Assembly (NCBI GenBank): GCA_965661355.1
Contig: CBFIDI010000001.1
Coordinates: 22,127 to 86,126 of the forward strand
Origin: CAMCFD01 sp965661355
GTDB taxonomy: Bacteria; Pseudomonadota; Alphaproteobacteria; Rickettsiales; UBA1997
Reading direction: 5' to 3'
DNA: 64,000 bases
The stretch's first letter is position 1. Each line of letters begins with the position of its first letter. The notes under the pieces were generated by a model. It saw nothing but the letters and a program-made list of their open reading frames with translations. It did not search any database and had not been told where the DNA came from. This document shows, in pieces, positions 54,236 through 63,843 of the stretch. The position numbers and the translations under genes were made by a program.

Positions 54236-56938
54236 ATGCCAAGAGCGACAAAAGCAAATCAACTGGTGTTAGGCCTTAAAAAAGTTTTAGAAGATTTTAA
54301 AATTGCCCAAGGTTCTAGAAGTTTAGCAATAGCGGCAAAGAAAGAAAAATTTTTAACAAGGGGACCCACCTTAGAAGATTTAAATAGTGTTGACCAGTCA
54401 GAAAAAAGACGATTAACAAAGGATATGATAGCGGGAATAAATGTTAATGGTGGTAATGTTAAAATTCTAGAAAAATGGGAAGGTGAAAAAAAAGTTGCCT
54501 TCATGAAGAAAGAAGAAGATGGAATTGGCGCAATTTTTGGCAATATGTTATATCGGGTTTTATCGGCCAAAACTTACGCCGGGAAACGAGTTAGCAGTTA
54601 TGAAAATTCTAATTCTGCAGTAATTAAGTGGGATGAAAATTTATCGACTTTTCATAGTTCACGACCTGGAAGAATTTTTAAAAGCTCAATTGATCCAACG
54701 GGTAATCAAAAAGACTTTGAGTTTGTTAAAAGCTACGCAAGGGCGGTGGCAGTTGAAGGGGTTTTGGGCGAAACTGACTATAATCCAAGAAATATTTTAA
54801 GGAGCGCCAAAACTAATAGAGTTGTTTTTATTGATAGAACGGCGCTTGGTAATCATAACCGTGGATATTATGAACATCATGGTTATGGCTCGGCGGCTTC
54901 TAATGATTTTTTAAGGATTTTTTTAGGACAAAAAAATGAAAACTTGGCTTATGTTGACACTCATGCGGCTTATGATAAAGTAGCGTTAAAATATGATTCT
55001 TTATTTAGAACATCTAATATACATTTAACTATAGCTTACAACCGACTTACTGCCCTTGAATATTCTGGAGAGCAAAATTCAGAAAATTATCGAAAAGCTC
55101 TTCGAACTTACAAAGAACTTTACCAGCAGAGAAAGGGCCTTGAGGCCGAGCGCACTGAAGCATTGCACCAAGCTTTTGTAAATTCTTATCGCAAAGGAAT
55201 TGATGAAAATCTTTTTCAAGACATCATTAAAAATATTGAAACGCCCGGAAATGAACATTTGAAGGCGTTTTTTATAGAATTTATGTCGGGAATTGAAGAT
55301 TCAATTAATCTTGCTGATGATAAAGAATTTTTAGAATCTTACATAAACAAAGTTATTAAAGAAGCTGGGGGGGAGTCGAAGGTAAAGTTAGAAATTTTGG
55401 AAGGTAAGTTTTTGGCAAATGCTGAATTTGCTAAGAATCAGTATAAAACTCTGCTTGATCATTATCATAAAATTAAGGCGCAGATTAAGCCAAAACAGAC
55501 GCCCGAAGAATTAAAGTCAGAAGAACCAGCGGTAGCCAATCTGGGGCAGGAAGCAAAATCTGAAATAAAAAATCAACCCCTTGCTGACGGACAAGAAAAA
55601 AAAAATACAATAGTTAAAAGCGAGATTGAAGTTAAATTGGATTCTTACGAAGAGGCATATAAAGAATTGTTGGCCCAATACAATGAATTCAACGCATTAA
55701 TAAAGGAGTTTAAGGAAGAATTAACCAAACCTGAAAATCAAACATCTGAATTTAAAGAGCAATCTGAGCTTGAAATTACTAAATTCTTCAAGGTTAAGTC
55801 TATTATTGTCGAGGAATTAGAGGATTTAATTTCTAAATATGATGGAATCTCTGTGGTAGATATTTTTAGAAAAGCGACTAGCGAAAAATTTCCAAAACTA
55901 TTAACTAAGAAAGCTAAAATTAAAGTTTCTATCGAAGGGCTTATCAAGAACATAAGCAGAAATACAGAAAATCTTGCTGAAACGACAGCTTCTCCTCGTA
56001 AAAAACGAACAGAAGCTGTTGTTGCGGTTAAAAATATGGATTTTAACGCCGAAGCACTTAGTGGCGCCGATGAAAAATTGAAGTCTGAAGCTAAAAAAGA
56101 AGCGTCTGTTTTAAAGCGAAAAACCGCGACAAGTCAAAAACCAAAAGAGCCCGCTTTAAATAAGGGAGTTGAAAAAAAGCCACATGTTTTAAAGCAAAGA
56201 ACCGCGACAAATCAAAAACCAACAAAGCCCGCCTTAGATAAGGGAACCGTTGTGGGCGAAGCATTAGCGGCCAAGGTTAGAAGAAGGCCCGCTATTTTAA
56301 AACAAAAAACTTCGGGCAAAAAAACAGAAGAGGCTGACACAGCCAAAAGAAGAATGAAAGGCGTTCGTACTGAAGCTCCAAAAACAGAGGTCAAGGCCAA
56401 AAAATCAACAAACCCTGCTAAAAGACACCCTCAACCAAAACAAGCAACAATTGAAAGGGCGTTTGAAGCTGCTTCGAAATCGATTGGCACTAAAACAAGT
56501 GTAGAGTTAAACCGAGAAACACTTTTTAACGCCTTAAAAAGAACAATAAAGAAAATAAATGAAAAAGGGCAAAACATAAGCAAACCAAATCTTAAAGAAA
56601 TTTGGCAAAGCAACAAGCCAAAAGAAAGAAAGCTTTTATCTCATTTTTTTAATAATATTCATAGAACAAAGATTAAAATAAGTCCCAACCTAAATACCGA
56701 CCTTGGACCAAGTGATGTTTTAAAGGTAATGAATTTTCTTGTAACAACCAAAGATTCTGTAAGTACTTATTTAGAAAATAGATTAACGCAAGATTCTGGT
56801 ATTAACGATTCTGGCATTGTTTCAGACGCAGATTCTAGTTCGGGCTTAAATTCTAGTTCAGAAGAACCAAAAACTTCACCTTTAAATGCAGAGGCTAAAA
56901 TTCTTAGAGATCCAGTTTTTACAGAAATAGAAGTTTAA
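54236..56938 (+). CDS. Effector-like paralog 2
   Basis: 900-aa relative of the preceding gene. Residues 1-40 and about 95-245 are nearly identical to paralog 1, including GETDYNPRNIL and VVFIDRTALG; residues 42-90 and 255-305 are quite different, and similarity resumes at ENLFQDIIKNIE and ends near residue 420 (LDHYHKIKAQIK). The tail is new: a helical region (about 440-600), a Lys/Ala-rich repeat region with VLKRKTATSQKPKEPALNKG-like units (about 630-700), a basic stretch, a folded-looking segment (about 740-850) and a Ser-rich end. It has no signal peptide. It likely arose by tandem duplication followed by tail replacement. Function is unknown; secreted effector is inference. Confidence 0.72.
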   Translation: MPRATKANQLVLGLKKVLEDFKIAQGSRSLAIAAKKEKFLTRGPTLEDLNSVDQSEKRRLTKDMIAGINVNGGNVKILEKWEGEKKVAFMKKEEDGIGAIFGNMLYRVLSAKTYAGKRVSSYENSNSAVIKWDENLSTFHSSRPGRIFKSSIDPTGNQKDFEFVKSYARAVAVEGVLGETDYNPRNILRSAKTNRVVFIDRTALGNHNRGYYEHHGYGSAASNDFLRIFLGQKNENLAYVDTHAAYDKVALKYDSLFRTSNIHLTIAYNRLTALEYSGEQNSENYRKALRTYKELYQQRKGLEAERTEALHQAFVNSYRKGIDENLFQDIIKNIETPGNEHLKAFFIEFMSGIEDSINLADDKEFLESYINKVIKEAGGESKVKLEILEGKFLANAEFAKNQYKTLLDHYHKIKAQIKPKQTPEELKSEEPAVANLGQEAKSEIKNQPLADGQEKKNTIVKSEIEVKLDSYEEAYKELLAQYNEFNALIKEFKEELTKPENQTSEFKEQSELEITKFFKVKSIIVEELEDLISKYDGISVVDIFRKATSEKFPKLLTKKAKIKVSIEGLIKNISRNTENLAETTASPRKKRTEAVVAVKNMDFNAEALSGADEKLKSEAKKEASVLKRKTATSQKPKEPALNKGVEKKPHVLKQRTATNQKPTKPALDKGTVVGEALAAKVRRRPAILKQKTSGKKTEEADTAKRRMKGVRTEAPKTEVKAKKSTNPAKRHPQPKQATIERAFEAASKSIGTKTSVELNRETLFNALKRTIKKINEKGQNISKPNLKEIWQSNKPKERKLLSHFFNNIHRTKIKISPNLNTDLGPSDVLKVMNFLVTTKDSVSTYLENRLTQDSGINDSGIVSDADSSSGLNSSSEEPKTSPLNAEAKILRDPVFTEIEV

Positions 56939-57012
56939 CTTTGTTAATTTAAAAATTTTAAATTAAACAGAAATTAAGTTTTTTATTTTAAGAATTTGCG
57001 ACCTTTAAAAGT

Positions 57013-57798
57013 TTAAACTTTAATTTTAACTTTAAAAAGACTTTCAAAATTCTTAGAAGTTTGATACGCAATTTCTTCTTTTTCTTTATTTAGTAATTGC
57101 GCCAAAAACTCGACAACATGGCGTGTAAAAGCTGGTTGATTTGTCTTTCCGCGTTGGGGGACTGGTGCCAAATAGGGCGAATCAGTTTCTACTAAGGTCA
57201 TGTTTAGCGGCACAAATTTTGCGATTTTTTGTAAATCTTGCGCATTTTTAAAGGTTACAATTCCTGACCACGAAATAAAAATTCCTAAATCTAAAGACTT
57301 TTTTGCCAATTTTTCAGAACTGGCAAAACAATGCATTAACGCCGGAAATTCTTTATTCTTTTTCTCTGCGGTTAAAATTTCAATCATGTCAGCATCGCAA
57401 TCGCGCGAGTGAATTATTAATGGCTTTTGGGTTTCTTGAGCAGCATGAATGTGGTTTTCAAAACTCTGTTTTTGTTGTTTCATGCTGTCTTTTTCGTAGT
57501 AGTAATCGAGCCCAGTTTCGCCAATTGAAATTATTTTTTTGTGACTTTTAACAAAATCAATAATTTTGTCAACACTTAAAACTCCTTCATCTTTAACATT
57601 GCATGGGTGATTGCCAACAGAAGCGTAAACATTTTCGTATTTGTCGGCAAATTTAGTAATTTGGTCAATTTCAGAAATTTTGGTGCAAATTGTTTGCAAA
57701 ATTTCAACACCGTTTTCTTTGGCGTTTTTGATTATTTCGTTAATATTGTGGTCTTTTTTTTCTAAAAGATCTAAATGGCAATGGCTGTCGACAATCAT
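57013..57798 (-). CDS. tatD: TatD-family metal-dependent hydrolase
   Basis: Cytoplasmic TIM-barrel DNase/hydrolase. The 261-aa product has the metal site DSHCHLDL at residues 3-10, SVGNHPCN, the catalytic Glu region SIGETGLDYYYE (about 95-106), IIHSRDCDADM, and the final ETDSPYLAPVPQRGK. Length and motif order are normal. An AT-rich perfect palindrome (56944-56966) separates it from the convergent paralog 2. Confidence 0.95.
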   Translation of the reverse strand: MIVDSHCHLDLLEKKDHNINEIIKNAKENGVEILQTICTKISEIDQITKFADKYENVYASVGNHPCNVKDEGVLSVDKIIDFVKSHKKIISIGETGLDYYYEKDSMKQQKQSFENHIHAAQETQKPLIIHSRDCDADMIEILTAEKKNKEFPALMHCFASSEKLAKKSLDLGIFISWSGIVTFKNAQDLQKIAKFVPLNMTLVETDSPYLAPVPQRGKTNQPAFTRHVVEFLAQLLNKEKEEIAYQTSKNFESLFKVKIKV

Positions 57799-58202
57799 TT
57801 TTTTATTTTTATTTTAACTTTACTGTCATGAAAAATCAATAGTACCTAATTAATATTAATTCTGATTTTTGAATTTAAATAAGTACAAAATATTTCACTT
57901 TCCCTAATGTTTTAACTAAAAATAATTTAATTTTTTTAACTAAAAAAATGCTAACTTTTTATTGCTACGAGTAGCAACTTTTACTAAACCCTCTATTTTA
58001 AAGGCTTAAAAAAATAAATTATTTCAAAAACTCTATTTTTCTATTTTTTACTTTAAAATTGAACACCGAAAAATACGCTTCTTAAAAATTGATTAATAAA
58101 GTTAAATATTTTTTACTTTATTAAAATATTTTGTTAAATCCGAAAATTTAACTAAAGAAAAAACCTTACTAGATGTTAAATTTTCATTAAAAGACAAAAA
58201 CC
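57799..58202. other. Gap tatD-nadD
   Basis: No gene. Holds the second copy of the dispersed short palindrome (57962-57977). Otherwise AT-rich. Confidence 0.5.
57962..57977. repeat. Short dispersed palindrome, copy 2
   Basis: TTGCTAC-GA-GTAGCAA followed by CTTTT, the same core as at 253-266, with a similar AT-rich 3' flank for roughly 40 bp. Confidence 0.5.
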
Positions 58203-58730
58203 CTAGCCGCGTATTTCGCTTGACGAAATGTTAATATTTTTACTTTTCACAAATGTGAATTTTGGCAGATTTTCTTTATTTTTAACAGTAAAACCATTGT
58301 AAATTTGACAAATTTTAGTCTTTTTGGGGTGAAGTCTAGATTTTTTTCTTGAAAAAACCACAAATTTAATAATTTTTATTAGCTTTTTGAAGTTTTTCCA
58401 TTTGTGAAAATTTATTAGCGAATCTTCACCCATTAAAAAATAAAATTCAGTTTCGGGGTTTTTAGTTCGCAACTTCTTGATTAGTTCAAATGTTGAAATG
58501 CTGTAATCTTTGTGGTTTTTAACTTTTATTTTTGGGTTTTTTGCAAAAAACTCTTCACACATTTTAAGTCTTTCTTCAAAAGAATTTTCTGATCTTTCTT
58601 TTAATGGGTTTTCTAAAGTAGGAACGATCCAAATTTGATCTGGACGCAAATTTTTTAAAGCCTGCTGTGCAATAAAAAAATGCCCTTTATGTGGAGGATT
58701 GAAGCTTCCACCTAAAATTGCGACTTTCAT
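58203..58730 (-). CDS. nadD: Nicotinate-nucleotide adenylyltransferase
   Basis: NadD adenylates nicotinate mononucleotide in NAD synthesis. The 175-aa product has the nucleotidyltransferase motif GGSFNPPHKGHFFIA (residues 7-21), WIVPTLENPLKERS, FYFLMGEDSLINFHKWKN and the second motif ISSSEIR. The stop falls one residue after this motif, whereas family members usually continue for about 20 more residues. It may be a shortened but active form, or lightly damaged. Confidence 0.9.
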   Translation of the reverse strand: MKVAILGGSFNPPHKGHFFIAQQALKNLRPDQIWIVPTLENPLKERSENSFEERLKMCEEFFAKNPKIKVKNHKDYSISTFELIKKLRTKNPETEFYFLMGEDSLINFHKWKNFKKLIKIIKFVVFSRKKSRLHPKKTKICQIYNGFTVKNKENLPKFTFVKSKNINISSSEIRG

Positions 58731-58816
58731 TTTGTTAAAAATTAGTTAATTTTTCTCAATTATTGCAAAATTTTTAAAGATTTTTTTAATGTCGTTAAAC
58801 TAAAAAATAACTAATT

Positions 58817-59713
58817 TTAACCCAAAATTACCGCGATTAAAATTAAAAACCCAACTAAATAATTTTGCTTAAATTTTCTTAAACAATCTTGAGAATTTTT
58901 GTAATTACATTCTTTAACCAAGAAAATTTCGTAAAAAACAGCAAAAATAACAAAAACAAAGTAAAAAAATGACATTTTATTTAGAATTCCAGCTAAAACT
59001 AAGAAAAACAACATTAAAAATGACAAAATTGTTAATATTTTCTTGGGGTTTTGCGAAAATTTAATCGATGTTGATTTTACGCCAATTTTTAAATCATCTT
59101 CAATATCTTGAAAGCCGTAAATTGTGTCGTAAATTAATGTCCAAAAAATACAAGCGATGTAAAGAAAAATTATTGAAATGTTAATTTGACCAGAAACCGC
59201 AAAACTTGTCATTAATATTGCGTAATTAAAAGTAATTCCTAAAAAAATTTGCGGAAAATAAGTTACCCTTTTCATTAAAGGGTAAAGAATCACTAAAATT
59301 AATGCAAAAAAGCCAGAAATTACTGTTTTTTCATTAAATTGTAACAAAATAAAACAACCAAGTAAAAGCAAAATAAAAAGGAAAATCAAGGCTCCAAGCA
59401 AAGAAATTTCAGAATTTGCCAAAGGCCTAGAAGAAGTTCTGGCAATTTTTTTGTCAATTTTTCGGTCGAAAATGTCATTAATTACACAACCCGCAGTTCG
59501 CATTATTAAGGCACCAAGAGTAAAAAGCGATGTAATTTTAACGAAAAATTCAGAAGTTTGAAATAAATTTATTAAGTTTCTGTCAGAAAAATTAAAAAAT
59601 ATTCCAAATAAACAAGGGAAAAGTAAAAACAAAATTGCAATTGGTCGATCTAGGCGCGAAAGTCGAAAAAATGAGTTAAATCTATTTTTGAATTTTTGCA
59701 ATTTTTTTAACAA
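58817..59713 (-). CDS. ubiA: 4-hydroxybenzoate polyprenyltransferase
   Basis: UbiA attaches the isoprenoid tail to 4-hydroxybenzoate in ubiquinone synthesis, in the inner membrane. The 298-aa product has about eight membrane segments and the two Asp-rich motifs: NDIFDRKIDKKIARTSSRPL (about residues 78-97) and DTIYGFQDIEDDLKIGVKST (about 193-212). These identify UbiA rather than heme O synthase (CyoE) or menaquinone MenA. It lies upstream of nadD on the same strand. Confidence 0.93.
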   Translation of the reverse strand: MLKKLQKFKNRFNSFFRLSRLDRPIAILFLLFPCLFGIFFNFSDRNLINLFQTSEFFVKITSLFTLGALIMRTAGCVINDIFDRKIDKKIARTSSRPLANSEISLLGALIFLFILLLLGCFILLQFNEKTVISGFFALILVILYPLMKRVTYFPQIFLGITFNYAILMTSFAVSGQINISIIFLYIACIFWTLIYDTIYGFQDIEDDLKIGVKSTSIKFSQNPKKILTILSFLMLFFLVLAGILNKMSFFYFVFVIFAVFYEIFLVKECNYKNSQDCLRKFKQNYLVGFLILIAVILG

Positions 59714-60280
59714 TTTTTAATTTAATATTTTCAGATCAACAAGTTTAAAAGTTAAAAATATTTTAACATACTTTAGCTAAAAATTACAATCACTTCTGTT
59801 TTATTTTAAACTTTTTTTGAAATCTTTAATAATATTTAATCTTTTTTAATTAAAGTTTTAAAAATAAATTTCAATATTATTTTTAAATCTAAAAAATAAT
59901 AAATTCTATTTTTAAATGTCACAAAATAGATAAAATATTTTTAGCAAGAATTATTAAAAAAATAAAAATTTCACCATTTTATCTACCTAGATTTTATGAT
60001 GATTTTTTACTAAATTCTAGCACAAAAACTCATCATACTCGTTGTTCATTAATCGCTTTTGATAATAATTTATCGATTAATAAATTAATCTAAAACAATA
60101 TTTAAAATAGATTTTATTATTAATTTTTACTAACCGATTTAACAATTTACAATAATTTTATTATCTCGCGACAATTAAATTAATATTAAAAATAACAAGT
60201 TAGCATTAAAACTAAAATTTAATTGATTTTTAGCCTATTAATTGTAAAATAACCTAGAAATAAACAAAAATAAAAAAATC
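59714..60280. other. AT-rich gap ubiA-pccA
   Basis: No gene or strong structure. It is extremely AT-rich. A very degenerate trace of the dispersed element (TTTTGATAATAATTTATCGATTAATAAATT, in two pieces around 60057-60090, and GTTAGCATTAAAA near 60200) may be present. The divergent promoters for ubiA and pccA should lie here but are not confidently placed. Confidence 0.4.
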
Positions 60281-62308
60281 ATGGTTAATAAAATGGATAA
60301 ATTCTCTGGTCACAAACTTTTAATAGCTAATCGTGGCGAAATTGCCTGCAGAATCATTAAAAGCTGTCGTAAACTAGGAATTAGAACAGTTGCGGTTTAT
60401 TCTGATGCCGACACTAATTCTCTTTTTGTGCAAATGGCTGACCAAGCTGTTAATATTGGTCCAGCTCCATCAAATCAGAGTTATTTAGACATTAGTAAAA
60501 TAATGAAAGCCATTAAAAAAACTGGTGCCACAATGGTCCACCCTGGTTACGGTTTTTTATCTGAAAATATGAAATTTGCCCAAGCTTTGGATAAAGCGGG
60601 CGTAATTTTTATCGGCCCTTCAACCAAAGCAATTGAAGCAATGGGCGATAAAATAACCTCAAAAAAAATAGCCATTGACGCCAAAGTTAGCACGGTTCCG
60701 GGGCATATGGGTATTATTACAGACCAAAAAGAAGCAACAAAAATTGCTGATAAAATTGGCTATCCGGTAATGGTAAAAGCTTCCGCTGGAGGAGGGGGTA
60801 AAGGAATGAGAATTGTCTACAAAAAAAGTGAAATGGCAGAAGCTTTTTTATCAGCTTCAAACGAAGCCAGAAACTCTTTTTCGGACGATAGAATTTTTAT
60901 CGAAAAATTTATCGAAAACCCACGCCATATCGAAATTCAAATTATCGCCGACAGACATGGCAACACAATTTGCCTTGGCGAGCGCGAATGTTCAATTCAA
61001 AGAAATAACCAAAAAGTTATTGAAGAAGCCCCAAGTTCTTTTGTCGACGAAAAGACACGCGAAAAAATGTACAAACAATCTGTAGCATTAGCTAAAAAAG
61101 TTGGATATTTTTCAGCCGGAACAATTGAATATATTATGGATAAAGACAAAAATTTCTATTTTTTAGAAATGAATACTCGTCTTCAAGTAGAACATCCGGT
61201 AACCGAACTTGTTACAAATTACGACTTGGTTGAATTAATGTTAAGCGTTGCAGTTGGCGATAAATTGCCAATGAAGCAAAAAGATGTCAAATTAACTGGT
61301 TGGGCTTTTGAATCGCGCATTTACGCCGAAGATCCATCGCGCGGCTTTTTACCTTCGTCGGGTCGTGTCAATCTTTACATTGAGCCAGAAGAAAATGAAA
61401 ATGTCCGCGTCGATACCGGAATTTACGAGGGCGGAGAAGTAAGTATGTTTTACGACCCCATGATTGCAAAACTTTGTACTTACGGCAAAAATAGAAAAGA
61501 AGCAATTGAACATATGCGCCAAGCATTATCTGGCTTTGCAATTGGTGGCGTTTCGCACAATATCAGCTTCCTTGAAACAATAATGAAAAATGAAAAATTT
61601 GTCAAAGGAAATATTTCAACCTCTTTTATTAAAGAAGAATTTCCCGAAGGTTTTTCAGGAAGTCAACTTGACAGCGAAGATACCCAGGCTTTAATTGCAT
61701 CTTCCCTTCATATTTTCTTGAAAAATTACGAAAGAAACGCCCTTATGACTGGTCAACTTTCGGATAGAAAAAAGCAAATTTCAGAAAGATGGGTAGTTTG
61801 CCTTGATGACAAATCTTATTTAACCGAAGTAATAAAAAGGGACGATGAATTTATCGAAATTTTGGTCGATCGTAAAAAAATGAGATTAGACTCGTCATGG
61901 AATCGTGGTAATCAAATTTTTAGAGGAACTATTAACAAAAAACGCAATATTGGCGTAAAAATACGCGAAAATAACAATACTGGTGGATATTTAATGCAAT
62001 ATTCTGGCTCCGATGTATTTATCAATGTTTATTCGCCAAGAGTGGCAGAATTAACAAAATTTATGCCAAAAATTGACAAAAATGCAAAACCAAAAAATCT
62101 AACTTCACCAATTACCGGAAAAATAATCCGCTTCAAAGTAGAAGAAGGTCAAGAGGTAAAAGCCGGTCAAGAATTATTTGTTATTGAGGCAATGAAAATG
62201 GAAAATATCATCAGATCTGACTACAATGTCAAAATAAAGAAAATAAACTTCAAAGACGGTGAAACGGTTGGTGTTGGACAAATTGTTATTGAATATGATA
62301 ATAGTTAA
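60281..62308 (+). CDS. pccA: Propionyl-CoA carboxylase alpha subunit (biotin-dependent)
   Basis: Carries the biotin carboxylase and biotin carrier parts of propionyl-CoA carboxylase, making methylmalonyl-CoA with PccB. The 675-aa product has the biotin-carboxylase start KLLIANRGEIACRIIKSCR, the ATP-grasp loop KASAGGGGKGMRIV, EMNTRLQVEHPVTE, a central BT-like region, and the C-terminal biotinyl domain with EAMKMENI. The architecture fits PccA; 3-methylcrotonyl-CoA carboxylase alpha is the alternative. An in-frame ATG at 60293 could also be the start. pccB and the mutase are not adjacent. Confidence 0.92.
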   Translation: MVNKMDKFSGHKLLIANRGEIACRIIKSCRKLGIRTVAVYSDADTNSLFVQMADQAVNIGPAPSNQSYLDISKIMKAIKKTGATMVHPGYGFLSENMKFAQALDKAGVIFIGPSTKAIEAMGDKITSKKIAIDAKVSTVPGHMGIITDQKEATKIADKIGYPVMVKASAGGGGKGMRIVYKKSEMAEAFLSASNEARNSFSDDRIFIEKFIENPRHIEIQIIADRHGNTICLGERECSIQRNNQKVIEEAPSSFVDEKTREKMYKQSVALAKKVGYFSAGTIEYIMDKDKNFYFLEMNTRLQVEHPVTELVTNYDLVELMLSVAVGDKLPMKQKDVKLTGWAFESRIYAEDPSRGFLPSSGRVNLYIEPEENENVRVDTGIYEGGEVSMFYDPMIAKLCTYGKNRKEAIEHMRQALSGFAIGGVSHNISFLETIMKNEKFVKGNISTSFIKEEFPEGFSGSQLDSEDTQALIASSLHIFLKNYERNALMTGQLSDRKKQISERWVVCLDDKSYLTEVIKRDDEFIEILVDRKKMRLDSSWNRGNQIFRGTINKKRNIGVKIRENNNTGGYLMQYSGSDVFINVYSPRVAELTKFMPKIDKNAKPKNLTSPITGKIIRFKVEEGQEVKAGQELFVIEAMKMENIIRSDYNVKIKKINFKDGETVGVGQIVIEYDNS

Positions 62309-62621
62309 GGTTTTTAACTAGCAATAATCAAATAAATTACGCTAAGAGCCAATGAAAAATAAATCTTTAAACACCGATTTATCTGTCATGATTTAATTAT
62401 TAATGCATCATCAAAAATGCAACGCAGCATTGCCACAGCCTTGTTTTTAATAATAAATTTATTAATCAAATTATTTAGCCCTTAATTAATATTTAAAGAT
62501 GGGGCTTGGTATAAGAATTATTTATTAGGTCGCAAGAAACATCGACCTCAGTAATATAGATTTACAATTCTGAGTGTCACTGTTAAAAAGCAACCTAATA
62601 GTTTTTCTGAATAAAGTTCAT
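62309..62621. other. Gap pccA to ankyrin locus
   Basis: No gene. Mostly occupied by a copy of the dispersed inverted-repeat element in the inverted orientation (62360-62512). Confidence 0.55.
62360..62512. mobile_element. MITE-like element, inverted copy
   Basis: The right end reads TATTTAAAGATGGGGCTTGGTAT and matches the left terminus of the type copy in reverse complement; the left end AAATCTTTAAACACCGATTT matches its other terminus. Internal TTTTAATAATAAATTTATTA is shared with the 42167 copy. Confidence 0.55.
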
Positions 62622-62975
62622 TTACCTACTAGATGATCTATCTCTACCTAGATCTCTACCTCCTTGTGCAACATTAGATCCATCTTCTACAATAGGTGAT
62701 CTACTTGGCGAATCTCCTTCTTCTGGCACCGCCAGTACTCCTTGTTCTTCTAATTCTTCTAGATCTTCTAACCCTTCTAGATCTTCTTGCTCTAGTTCAG
62801 CTTCTTGATCCAATCCAGCAATAGCCATAGATGCAGGATCATGATTATGTTGCGCTTGTGCTAATGCTGGAGATCTGAATTCCCCTTGAACTAGTGCTTC
62901 TAATTGATCTATTGCCTGAGATTGATCTACTACTTGATCTTGAGATATCCTTTCTTCTTGCTCTTCCGCCTCCAT
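62622..62975 (-). pseudogene. Acidic C-terminal part of a frameshifted ankyrin protein
   Basis: 117 codons from the first ATG, very acidic and Gln/Glu/Leu-rich (for example LEQEDLEGLEDLEELEEQ), ending in an Arg/Ser tail. The same frame is open further upstream, where it encodes RAKARAEAEARMEAEEQEE right up to the stop of the ankyrin frame at 62995. This looks like the second half of one protein separated by a short frameshift near 63000. As an independent gene it has no visible ribosome-binding site. Confidence 0.5.
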
Positions 62976-62994
62976 TCTAGCTTCCGCCTCAGCT

Positions 62995-63843
62995 CTAGCC
63001 TTCGCCCTCTACAAAATTTCTAACTCCTTTTCTAGCAGCCGTTTCTTTATCTTTTTGACTAATTCGTAGGTTAGTATCCTCTTCATTTTCAGAAGATAAT
63101 ATTTGTACTATAACATCTTCAGGAAGATGCTTTCCTTGATCGAAAAAATCTACAGAAAAATCGGAAGCAGTTTGAGTTATTGCATTTAGCCTTCTAGTAA
63201 CTAAATTCTGCAAACAATACATAAAGTGAAGACGATTAGGATAAGCAACATCATTTAAAACCTCAGCCGCCGCCCCATTCCTTAAAAGCAAATCAATAGT
63301 TTGTGCTGGGTATGCAATATGCAACGCCTGATGCAAACTATCATTGTCATAGTTACGAGAACCATCAGGTCTAACAGCGCCACTTACGACTTCAGCCCCA
63401 TTATCTAAAAGCAACTCAATAGTTTCTGGCGGGTATCCATTATGCAACGCCCAATATAAACTATCAGCGTAATAGTCACGAGAACCATCAGGTCTAACAG
63501 CGCCATTTACAACCTTAGCACCCTTTTCTAAAAGCAACTCAATAGTTTCTACTGATAATTTATTTATTAAAGCAAAAGCCAGAGTATCACCTTTGTAATT
63601 ACGAGATCCATCAGGATTAATAGCGTCATTTACAACCTTAGCACCCTTTTCTAAAAGCAACTTAATAATTTCTACTGATACTTCATTTTCTATAGCAAAA
63701 GCCAGAGTATCACCTTCATAATTACGAGATCCATCAGGATTATGAGCGTTATTTTGAATAATATTTTCAGTTGCCAGACAGCGCCTTACTTCATCAATAT
63801 CACCACTTATTATTGCATTATGTAAATCTTGTGTTGTAATCAC
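62995..63843 (-). CDS. Ankyrin-repeat protein
   Basis: 282 aa. After a capping repeat (MITTQDLHNAIISGDIDEVRRC) come four to five repeats of about 42 residues, each with PDGSRNY-x-G/N-D-T/S-L, a helix, then ETIELLLEKGAKVVN. The ankyrin helix pair and the LLLxxGA turn are clear; the unit is longer than the usual 33 residues because of the PDGSRNY loop insertion. Such proteins often mediate host-protein binding in Rickettsiales. The frame ends VRNFVEGEG at a stop that appears to result from a frameshift, since an acidic helical frame follows at once. Confidence 0.85.
   Translation of the reverse strand: MITTQDLHNAIISGDIDEVRRCLATENIIQNNAHNPDGSRNYEGDTLAFAIENEVSVEIIKLLLEKGAKVVNDAINPDGSRNYKGDTLAFALINKLSVETIELLLEKGAKVVNGAVRPDGSRDYYADSLYWALHNGYPPETIELLLDNGAEVVSGAVRPDGSRNYDNDSLHQALHIAYPAQTIDLLLRNGAAAEVLNDVAYPNRLHFMYCLQNLVTRRLNAITQTASDFSVDFFDQGKHLPEDVIVQILSSENEEDTNLRISQKDKETAARKGVRNFVEGEG

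Noticed and set aside
52159..54570. Antisense frames of 105 and 103 codons conserved in both paralogs (52159-52476 and 54259-54570)
   Set aside because: Conservation is explained by the near-identical N-terminal coding sequence on the other strand.
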